From JBLYYQ01 sp048550035 (lineage in GTDB: Bacteria; Nitrospinota_A; UBA7883; JBLYYQ01): DNA of 6,981 nt. The position numbers were made by a program, and so were the translations under genes. Positions 1-5,579 of the stretch are shown here, in pieces. Position 1 is the stretch's first letter, and the number at the start of each line of letters is the position of its first letter. The stretch lies in NCBI GenBank assembly GCA_048550035.1, contig JBLYYQ010000074.1, positions 1-6,981 on the forward strand. The letters run 5' to 3'. The notes under the pieces are model-generated. The model did no database searches and had not been told where the DNA came from. It was given only the letters and a program-made list of their open reading frames with translations.

Positions 1-731
1 GAGCTGACTAAATGAAAATGTTCTTTGATATTACACAATTGCGCCTCGGTCTCTTTGACCCTGATAATCTTTGGATTTTTCATATGCTTAAATGCGATAT
101 TTTTAACATTATCGCTCATAGTGGCAGAGAAAAGGAATGTTTGACGGTCATTCGGAGTATTTGATATGATCTCCTCAACATCTTTATAGAACCCCATACT
201 AAACATCTCATCCGCTTCGTCAATTACAACTTTATTGACATGATCTAAAATTAGCCAGCCACGCTTATAAAGATCTAATATCCGACCCGGAGTTCCAACT
301 ACAATATGGGCACCTTTCCTAAGCTTTTGTGCTTGACCCTCAATTGGCCTACCGCCAACTATATCAACAATCCGTATCTTCTTGAACTGACCTAGATTCT
401 GGGCTTCAATTTTAATCTGTGATGCAAGCTCTCTAGTCGGTGCAATAATAAGCGATTTTGGAAACTTAGGACGCCGATCTGCAATATCTTTTATTATTGG
501 AATTACAAATGCAGCAGTTTTACCTGTGCCGGTTCTTGCTTGACCTACGATATCAACTCCTGTTAATGCTGAAGGAATTGATGCTGATTGAACTAATGTT
601 GGGACTTTATAGTTTAGCTTCTCTAATGCTTGGTCTAGCTCCCAACCGAGGTTGAAACTAGCAAAACATCTCTCTGCTGGTGCAGAATTTAAAGTTGATC
701 CATTAATGGGGTTGTTGAGTTTTTTTGACAT
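1..731 (-). CDS. DEAD-box ATP-dependent RNA helicase, N-terminal part (C-terminus outside the window)
   Basis: This is the first 243 codons of a superfamily 2 RNA helicase, an enzyme that uses ATP to open short RNA duplexes, typically in ribosome assembly or mRNA turnover. I translated it by hand from the ATG at 729-731; an in-frame TAG two codons upstream fixes this as the first possible start. RecA-like domain 1 is essentially complete: Q motif (about 26-48, ending PTLVQ), motif I ARTGTGKT (65-72), Ia PTRELA (98-103), a GG pair (126-127), Ib TPGR (147-150), motif II DEAD (171-174) and motif III SAT (202-204). Domain 2 (motifs IV-VI) lies beyond the left edge, so subfamily (RhlE, CsdA/DeaD or CshA type) cannot be assigned. 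No Shine-Dalgarno sequence precedes the ATG. It follows the bS21 gene by 46 bp on the same strand and may share its transcript, which would suit a ribosome-assembly or cold-adaptation role (inference). The frame is open throughout the visible part. Confidence 0.95.
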   Translation of the reverse strand, partial: MSKKLNNPINGSTLNSAPAERCFASFNLGWELDQALEKLNYKVPTLVQSASIPSALTGVDIVGQARTGTGKTAAFVIPIIKDIADRRPKFPKSLIIAPTRELASQIKIEAQNLGQFKKIRIVDIVGGRPIEGQAQKLRKGAHIVVGTPGRILDLYKRGWLILDHVNKVVIDEADEMFSMGFYKDVEEIISNTPNDRQTFLFSATMSDNVKNIAFKHMKNPKIIRVKETEAQLCNIKEHFHLVS

Positions 732-777
732 TAACTAATAAAATTATTGAAGGTTTGATTTTGAAAATTTAAGATGC

Positions 778-963
778 TTATTGCATCCTCAATGCTTTCT
801 TGCGTTTCTTTACTGATTCTTTTTCTTTACGCTTACGCTTCTCAGATGGTTTTTCATAAGCTCTACGCTTCTTCAATTCTTTCCATAACCCATCTTTTAA
901 AAGTTGCCTTTTCAATATCCTCAAAGCTTGATCAATCTGTTGATTGAATACTTTTACCTGCAA
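778..963 (-). CDS. rpsU: 30S ribosomal protein bS21
   Basis: This small, very basic protein (61 residues) belongs to the bS21 family, which sits on the 30S platform near the 3' end of 16S rRNA and assists translation initiation. Family hallmarks are visible: the segment QIDQALRILKRQL (about 9-21), the RRAYEKPSEKRKRK stretch (about 33-46) and a Lys/Arg-rich C-terminal helix. The length is at the short end of the family; E. coli bS21 is about 71 residues and carries a longer tail. The start is TTG (961-963), chosen because a full AAAGGAGG lies five bases upstream and the N-terminus MQVKVF fits the family. The upstream neighbour ribF ends 124 bp away and the DEAD-box helicase starts 46 bp downstream. 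An AT-rich leader with an inverted repeat precedes it. The stop is TAA, with a second in-frame TAA three codons later. Confidence 0.93.
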   Translation of the reverse strand: MQVKVFNQQIDQALRILKRQLLKDGLWKELKKRRAYEKPSEKRKRKEKESVKKRKKALRMQ

Positions 964-968
964 CAGTT

Positions 969-976
969 CCTCCTTT
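969..976 (-). promoter_or_regulatory. Strong ribosome binding site of rpsU
   Basis: Read on the minus strand this is AAAGGAGG, a near-perfect complement of the 16S rRNA 3' tail, five bases before the TTG start of the bS21 gene. It is the strongest Shine-Dalgarno sequence in the window and decides the TTG start. The neighbouring helicase and DHH genes have none. Confidence 0.85.
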
Positions 977-1012
977 GCTATTAATAATAAAATTTAAACA
1001 TAATTTATAATA

Positions 1013-1046
1013 AGAGATTTTTTAAATAAAAAGTAATTTAATCTCT
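1013..1046 (-). repeat. AT-rich inverted repeat in the ribF-rpsU intergenic region
   Basis: Seven-base perfect arms (1013-1019 and 1040-1046; AGAGATT/AATCTCT on the minus strand) enclose about 20 AT-rich bases. It lies roughly 40 bp after the ribF stop and 50 bp before the rpsU start. It could be a weak transcription terminator for ribF or a hairpin in the rpsU leader. No clear run of T follows it on the minus strand, so I do not call it a terminator. The whole 964-1087 gap is very AT-rich and holds several promoter-like hexamers, none decisive. Confidence 0.35.
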
Positions 1047-1087
1047 ATAATCGATTAAATATATCAACTTTTCAAAATATTGCAAGT

Positions 1088-2020
1088 TTATTTATATTTT
1101 CTCAATATTTCCTTTGCCTGCTTGCTATCGGCTTGTAGTTGCACTACTAAATCACTCTCTCTCTCAAATTTATGCTCAGCTCGCAACCGTTCAAGAAAAA
1201 AGATTTCAACCTCTAATCCATAAATATCGTCCTCAAGTCCAAAAATATGAGCTTCCACAACAAGTTTATTACGCTCAAAGGTTGGGTTATAGCCTATATT
1301 TACCACTGCATCTTGCCGGACATTACCCTCTATATTAACAAATGCGGCATAAACTCCATTTAATGGGAGCATTTCATAAGGAGCCTCTATATTAGCAGTT
1401 GGGAATCCAATCTTCTTGCCACGCTTAACTCCATCTACAACTCTACCTGATAAAGAGTAGTGTCTCCCTAAAAGTGAACTCGCCTCTGCAACTTTCCCTT
1501 CACCTAAAAGAATACGGATCAAGCTAGATGAAACACGCTTATCACCACTTAGGACAGGTTCAATAGCTTCTACATCAAATGAAAAATTACTCCCTAACCT
1601 TCGTAAGGAATCAACTCCACCTGCCTTGTCTTGACCAAAGGAGTAATCATGCCCTACCACTACGACTGACATGTTTAGGGCATCTTTTAGCATCTTGGTA
1701 AAATCACCTGGGTGAACTCTAGCGAAGCGCTTGTTAAAGTCAGCACAAATTAGAATATCAACTCCGAGCTCATCAATCAGCTCTACTTTTTTCTTGAAGC
1801 TAGTTAATAATTCAAACTTATGTTCTGGCTGTAATATCTTTATTGGATGTGGATCAAAAGTATAGACAACCGATGTTCCATTATGCTCTGCTGCCAATTC
1901 GACTGCTCGTTTGATAACAACAGAATGCCCTATATGAACACCATCAAAATTGCCTAATGTTAGTATCGGATTATGAGGAGGCTCAGTTAGATTCCTTAAA
2001 CCTCTTACCATCTTAAGCAT
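1088..2020 (-). CDS. ribF: Bifunctional riboflavin kinase / FMN adenylyltransferase (FAD synthetase)
   Basis: This cytoplasmic enzyme makes both flavin cofactors: it phosphorylates riboflavin to FMN with ATP, then adenylylates FMN to FAD. The 310-residue length is typical of bacterial RibF. The N-terminal nucleotidyltransferase domain (about 1-185) shows GNFDGVHIGH (23-32, with the HxGH-type nucleotide-binding motif), TFDPHP (54-59), GHDYSFG (123-129, the family's usual GxDFxFG region) and SSSLIR (164-169). The C-terminal flavokinase domain (about 186-308) shows the GFPTAN signature (205-210), LNGVYA (220-225), NIGYNPTF (241-248) and the catalytic-region Glu256 in VEAHIF, followed by IYG (266-268). 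The ATG at 2018-2020 is preceded by GAGG with a ten-base spacer; another in-frame ATG lies three codons in, but the first is closer to the ribosome binding site. It is separated from the upstream pfk gene by 174 bp containing a candidate promoter, so it is probably transcribed on its own as well. The stop is TAA. Confidence 0.96.
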   Translation of the reverse strand: MLKMVRGLRNLTEPPHNPILTLGNFDGVHIGHSVVIKRAVELAAEHNGTSVVYTFDPHPIKILQPEHKFELLTSFKKKVELIDELGVDILICADFNKRFARVHPGDFTKMLKDALNMSVVVVGHDYSFGQDKAGGVDSLRRLGSNFSFDVEAIEPVLSGDKRVSSSLIRILLGEGKVAEASSLLGRHYSLSGRVVDGVKRGKKIGFPTANIEAPYEMLPLNGVYAAFVNIEGNVRQDAVVNIGYNPTFERNKLVVEAHIFGLEDDIYGLEVEIFFLERLRAEHKFERESDLVVQLQADSKQAKEILRKYK

Positions 2021-2069
2021 TACAGTAAAACCTCAATTCAAAAAACGATCTTTAGCGACAACTTAACCG

Positions 2070-2087
2070 CAGATAGATCCTTATCTG
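2070..2087 (-). repeat. Small inverted repeat in the ribF leader
   Basis: Perfect six-base arms CAGATA/TATCTG flank a six-base centre. It lies about 50 bp before the ribF ATG and downstream of the candidate promoter, so it would form a small hairpin in the leader RNA. It does not resemble an FMN riboswitch. Its role is unknown and it may be chance. Confidence 0.25.
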
Positions 2088-2110
2088 GACAATCGACCAT
2101 TATTATTTTT

Positions 2111-2140
2111 ATCATACATAATCAAAGTTAGCATATTCAA
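2111..2140 (-). promoter_or_regulatory. Candidate sigma-70-type promoter for ribF
   Basis: On the minus strand TTGAAT (2135-2140, 4/6 match to the -35 consensus) is followed after 18 bases by TATGAT (2111-2116, 5/6 match to -10). It would start transcription near 2104, giving a leader of about 84 bases before ribF. The sequence match is moderate and the region is AT-rich, so this is a prediction only. Confidence 0.4.
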
Positions 2141-2194
2141 TAGAGAAACATCCAGCTAATAATAGTATAGTTTACGAGTTATATTTATTTCCTA

Positions 2195-3274
2195 TCAAAC
2201 ACCAAAATTAATTCCGATCTGTTTGGCAGTATTTATTAAATCACTAGTTGGTGTAATAGTTTTAATCTGTTTAAGTGCTTCTTTGATCGGAACTGCCACT
2301 ATATTTGGTGTTTGCAGGGCAACCATATGATCAAATTTACCTGCATGCGCAAACTTCACACCTGCCGCTCCATATCGGCACGACAATACTCTATCAAATG
2401 CTGATGGTGAACCGCCACGCTGAATATGTCCGAGTGCTGTACATCTAGATTCAATAGAAGTTCTCGCTTCTAACTCGCGGGCAACGTAATCACCAATCCC
2501 ACCTAATCTTCTACTATCTGGCGCTTCATCAACATGCCTCTTAACAATCTGATCGCTACCTCCCTCTTTTGCTCCTTCTGCAACAACTAGAACTGTGAAA
2601 TGTTTATCATCACCTTTCCGTTCATAGATTTTATCTACAATAGTATTGAAATTGAAGTCTATTTCAGGAATCAGTATCACATGAGCACCACCTGCTATCC
2701 CAGCATAAAGTGCAATCCATCCTGCATCTCGACCCATCACCTCAACCACCATTATCCGATGATGCGATTTTGCAGTAGTCTGAATACGGTCAATTGCTTC
2801 CATGACTGTATTTATAGTTGTATCAAATCCAAATGTGATATCTGTGACAGAGAGATCATTATCAATTGTTTTTGGGATTCCAATTACATTTAACCCTTTC
2901 TTCGCAAACTTATCTGCAATAACTAAACTCCCGTCACCACCTACGACTATCAAGCATTCAATCCCATTTGTCTTATAGTTCTCAACTGCTTTATCTGAAC
3001 GGTCAATGAAAGTTGTTACACCGTCGATTTTCTCTTGGCAACGAAATGGATCGTACTTATTAGATGAGCCTAATATCGTTCCTCCTCTTGACAATATCCC
3101 TCTTATCTTATCAAGATCAAGCTTGGTCATCTTATTTTTAACTAACCCTTCAAAGCCATCTTGAATCCCGATAATCTGATCATTAAATGACCTGATACCA
3201 ACTTTTACAATCGACATGATAACAGCATTTAAACCTGGACAATCACCACCTCCAGTTAAGACTCCTATACGCAT
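2195..3274 (-). CDS. 6-phosphofructokinase, PPi-PFK-like clade (probably ATP-using)
   Basis: This enzyme phosphorylates fructose 6-phosphate to fructose 1,6-bisphosphate, the committed step of glycolysis, in the cytoplasm. The 359-residue length and the GGGDCPGLNAVI start (8-19) match the PfkA/PPi-PFK superfamily. Visible motifs are GGDGS (112-116), PKTIDND (134-140, with catalytic Asp138), MGRDAGW (180-186, substrate binding), VAEGAKEG (231-238) and GHIQRGGSP (282-290). The donor-determining positions are mixed: Gly115 (E. coli PfkA Gly104) is ATP-type, whereas Lys135 (E. coli Gly124) is the PPi-type residue. Such Gly/Lys enzymes are known among ATP-dependent members, for example trypanosomatid PFK, so ATP is the likelier donor but not proven. 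The ATG at 3272-3274 has CGAGG six bases upstream (3281-3285). It begins 12 bp after the copA stop in the same frame, so the two are probably co-transcribed. It ends with tandem in-frame stops, TGA then TAG. Confidence 0.95.
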   Translation of the reverse strand: MRIGVLTGGGDCPGLNAVIMSIVKVGIRSFNDQIIGIQDGFEGLVKNKMTKLDLDKIRGILSRGGTILGSSNKYDPFRCQEKIDGVTTFIDRSDKAVENYKTNGIECLIVVGGDGSLVIADKFAKKGLNVIGIPKTIDNDLSVTDITFGFDTTINTVMEAIDRIQTTAKSHHRIMVVEVMGRDAGWIALYAGIAGGAHVILIPEIDFNFNTIVDKIYERKGDDKHFTVLVVAEGAKEGGSDQIVKRHVDEAPDSRRLGGIGDYVARELEARTSIESRCTALGHIQRGGSPSAFDRVLSCRYGAAGVKFAHAGKFDHMVALQTPNIVAVPIKEALKQIKTITPTSDLINTAKQIGINFGV

Positions 3275-3280
3275 ATTTAG

Positions 3281-3285
3281 CCTCG
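3281..3285 (-). promoter_or_regulatory. Ribosome binding site of pfk, abutting the copA end
   Basis: The minus-strand sequence CGAGG lies six bases before the pfk ATG and directly after the copA TAA stop. The arrangement suggests that ribosomes finishing copA could help load pfk (translational coupling, inferred). Confidence 0.6.
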
Positions 3286-3286
3286 C

Positions 3287-5506
3287 TTATCTATTATGTT
3301 GCCACCTTAAAAGTAATGAGTTACTTATAACACTTACCGATGATAATGACATCGCAATCGCTGCAAATATCGGCTCGATCACAATATTGTTCGATTGGTA
3401 TAGTATCCCAGCGGCAATTGGAACCAGTAAGATATTATATCCAAATGCTAAAAAGAGATTCTGCTTAATCTTCCTCAATGTTGCTTTACTTATTCTAATT
3501 GCGACCAATATATCGTTTAAATCACTCTTCGCTAGAACTATATCTGCCGTTTGAGCTGCAACATCAGTACCAGTTGAGATTGCAAATCCAACATCAGATA
3601 CTGCAAGAGCAGGTGCATCGTTAACTCCATCGCCGACCATAGCAACTTTTCGACCCTCGTTATCTTGTAGATCCAAGATAAACTTCGCTTTATCTTCAGG
3701 CAGTAACTCTGCATAAGTTTTGGCTACATTGAGCTTTGTTCCTATCGAATTAGCAACTTTTTCTTTATCACCTGTTAGTATAATAACCTCTAACAGCTTT
3801 TGCAATTCTGAAATAGCACTATAGGAGCTATCTTTGATCTGGTCTGCTATCCCTATCAGCCCTATAGACTTCCCATCCAGACTAACCACAACAGTCGTAA
3901 CTCCTTCAGTTAGCAAGCTATCTGCTAATTGTAGAGATTCTGGATCAATAAAATTTTGCGATTGGGCATAGTCAAGAGAGCTAACTACTATCTTCTTACC
4001 CTCTAGCTCGGCTGAAACAGATCTACCAGCTTGGCTTTGAAAATTCTCAACCTGCTCGATCCTTAACTGCAAATCCTTGCATCTGTCAACTATTGCCCTA
4101 CCTATCGGATGTTCTGAAAATTGCTCAACAGAGCCTGCAAGTGCTAGGATTGATTCTTCACTTTCAGAAGCTTCTATCGGGATTGTCTTCACTAGCTTGA
4201 AAGCACCTGATGTTATTGTACCTGTCTTATCAATGCAGATCGTATCAATATTAGATAGCTGCTCCACTACGGCACCGTTTCTTATTAACACTCCATGTTT
4301 TGCACTTTGACCTACCCCTACCATTATTGCAGTTGGAGTCGCAAGACCAAGCGCACAAGGACAAGCAATAATCAATGTCGAAATGAAAAATGTCACTGAT
4401 AGCGTTAAATCACCTATCCCGGCAAAAAATTGCCAATATACAAATGAACTTGCCGCAATAATAAAGATTGCCAGCACAAAGTATCCTGATACTTTGTCTG
4501 CTAAGCGTTGGATCGGCGCTTTATATGATTGTGCCTCTCTTACCAGATTAATGATCTTAGCTAGCATAGAATTCGCTCTAAGATTGTATGCCCGATACTT
4601 TAAAAATCCAGACTGATTAACTGTTCCACCAATAACTTTATCTCCTACCGACTTGGCAATCGGCCTCGACTCGCCAGTCAACATAGCTTCAATCGCATAC
4701 GAACTTCCCTCTACTACTTCACCATCGGTTGGAATAGCAGAGCCTGGATAAAGTGCAACTATATCATTCTCGCTGACTTGATCTATCGAGATAACCTGCT
4801 CATTTCCATCTTTAATTATAGTTGCTTTGTCAGGTTGCAGCATTGATAGCTGTGCGATAGCCTCAGATACCTTTTTCATACCACGCTCTTCTAAATAACG
4901 CCCCAATAACATCAACGCTATAATAATGCTGGCAGAATCAAAAAATCGCGATTCAAACCTAATATCTGTAAATGATAAAAACTTTGCGAGCAGTAGATAA
5001 GTCGAATAGGAGTAGGCAGATAGCACTCCAACAGCAATCAGACTATTCATATCAAGAGAACTATTTAAAGCTCCCTTATAGGCAGCTTTAATAAATCTTC
5101 TCCCTAAATAGAATATTACTACTGAACTTAACAAAAACTCAAGGATTGCACCATAAGTAGAGCCTAAGATATTGCTCATTGATACAAACATCAAAATCGA
5201 TGCTAAAATGATCGCAACTACGAATTGATTGAATGTTGCAGCTGCTACTATCTCTTCCCTACTTCGCTCTGAAGGGTTAAAACTATCGGCTATATCGTAG
5301 CTTTGATATCCAATCCGATCTATGGTCCTATGGAGATCCTCTATCTGAACCAGATTATCATCAAAGCTAACTGCTGCTGATTTGCTTACTAAATTGACAG
5401 TTGCCTCTGCAATAGCATCATTTTTAGAGAGTTCCCTTTCAATGGCTGACACACATGAAGCACAACGCATCCCATCTATTCCGATCTCAACTTTGACTAT
5501 TGACAT
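3287..5506 (-). CDS. copA: Copper-exporting P1B-type ATPase, CopA-like
   Basis: This 739-residue membrane pump uses ATP to expel Cu(I) from the cytoplasm. It has one N-terminal heavy-metal-binding domain with GMRCASC (12-18, metal-binding Cys15 and Cys18). Eight membrane segments are apparent: about 94-112, 117-137, 150-175, 188-207, 340-361, 370-395, 680-700 and 708-730. The actuator loop carries TGES (277-280). Membrane segment 6 has CPC (382-384). The P-domain has DKTGT (426-430, phosphorylated Asp426), TGD (578-580) and GDGVNDAP (625-632). CPC together with YN (690-691) and MSLSS (719-723) is the Cu(I)-specific P1B-1 signature. The N-domain has Glu461 and the SEHP motif (464-467), but the usual GxG is G-R-S (494-496) and the Gly-Asn pair is Ser-Ser (509-510). 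The ATG at 5504-5506 is preceded by AGGGTG. It is first in a likely operon with the phosphofructokinase gene and is divergent from the DHH gene. No copper chaperone or regulator gene is visible nearby. Confidence 0.96.
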   Translation of the reverse strand: MSIVKVEIGIDGMRCASCVSAIERELSKNDAIAEATVNLVSKSAAVSFDDNLVQIEDLHRTIDRIGYQSYDIADSFNPSERSREEIVAAATFNQFVVAIILASILMFVSMSNILGSTYGAILEFLLSSVVIFYLGRRFIKAAYKGALNSSLDMNSLIAVGVLSAYSYSTYLLLAKFLSFTDIRFESRFFDSASIIIALMLLGRYLEERGMKKVSEAIAQLSMLQPDKATIIKDGNEQVISIDQVSENDIVALYPGSAIPTDGEVVEGSSYAIEAMLTGESRPIAKSVGDKVIGGTVNQSGFLKYRAYNLRANSMLAKIINLVREAQSYKAPIQRLADKVSGYFVLAIFIIAASSFVYWQFFAGIGDLTLSVTFFISTLIIACPCALGLATPTAIMVGVGQSAKHGVLIRNGAVVEQLSNIDTICIDKTGTITSGAFKLVKTIPIEASESEESILALAGSVEQFSEHPIGRAIVDRCKDLQLRIEQVENFQSQAGRSVSAELEGKKIVVSSLDYAQSQNFIDPESLQLADSLLTEGVTTVVVSLDGKSIGLIGIADQIKDSSYSAISELQKLLEVIILTGDKEKVANSIGTKLNVAKTYAELLPEDKAKFILDLQDNEGRKVAMVGDGVNDAPALAVSDVGFAISTGTDVAAQTADIVLAKSDLNDILVAIRISKATLRKIKQNLFLAFGYNILLVPIAAGILYQSNNIVIEPIFAAIAMSLSSVSVISNSLLLRWQHNR

Positions 5507-5533
5507 ATTGCACCCTATATACTCATTTGATTA

Positions 5534-5541
5534 TCCTAGGA
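5534..5541. repeat. Second short palindrome, TCCTAGGA, near the predicted copA start site
   Basis: This is a perfect 8-bp palindrome. Its AT-rich flanks (ATTA to the left, ATAAT to the right) extend the symmetry if a one-base bulge is allowed, covering about 5530-5546. It lies at the predicted copA transcription start. Eight bases alone could be chance; its position beside the larger palindrome is why it is listed. Confidence 0.25.
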
Positions 5542-5570
5542 ATAATATCATGCTAATTAGCATCTCTTAA
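5542..5570 (-). promoter_or_regulatory. Candidate copA promoter with a palindrome in its spacer
   Basis: On the minus strand TTAAGA (5565-5570, 4/6 match to -35) and TATTAT (5542-5547, 5/6 match to -10) are separated by exactly 17 bases. Nearly all of that spacer is a perfect 14-bp palindrome (5550-5563). Initiation would fall near 5535, about 29 bases before the copA ATG. A second minus-strand TATAAT at 5574-5579 is an alternative -10, but I see no matching -35. Copper-responsive control is plausible for a gene of this kind but is not shown by the sequence. Confidence 0.4.
5550..5563. repeat. Perfect 14-bp palindrome, candidate operator between copA and the DHH gene
   Basis: ATGCTAATTAGCAT is identical to its reverse complement. 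It lies in the 73-bp divergent intergenic region, inside the predicted copA promoter spacer and 16 bp before the DHH start codon. It does not match the CopY box (TACAnnTGTA). A dimeric regulator could act on one or both genes from here; the regulator is not in this window. Confidence 0.45.
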
Positions 5571-5579
5571 GAAATTATA

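Noticed and set aside
758..768. Short ATTTTGAAAAT palindrome between rpsU and the helicase
   Set aside because: An 11-base A/T palindrome is expected by chance in such AT-rich sequence and no promoter or terminator fits it.
1114..1338. Rightward 74-codon open frame opposite ribF
   Set aside because: It lies wholly antisense to the strongly supported ribF gene and its translation resembles no family I recognise.
2040..2082. Possible attenuator hairpin followed by a T run in the ribF leader
   Set aside because: The best stem is only three or four pairs and the T run is not placed directly after it, so it is too weak to call a terminator.
2600..2893. Rightward 97-codon open frame opposite pfk, rich in Cys and His
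   Set aside because: It is the antisense of conserved PFK codons; the Cys/His content reflects the complementary strand and not a metal-binding protein.
3216..3554. Rightward 112-codon open frame across the copA-pfk junction
   Set aside because: It is antisense to both real genes; its hydrophobic stretch mirrors the copA membrane segments.
4077..4616. Rightward open frames opposite copA (4077-4310 and 4383-4616)
   Set aside because: Both are antisense to well-conserved CopA motifs and have no independent support.
5382..5570. Rightward 62-codon open frame opposite the copA 5' end and covering the divergent intergenic region
   Set aside because: Most of it is antisense to the CopA metal-binding domain and its end covers the promoter region; there is no recognisable product.
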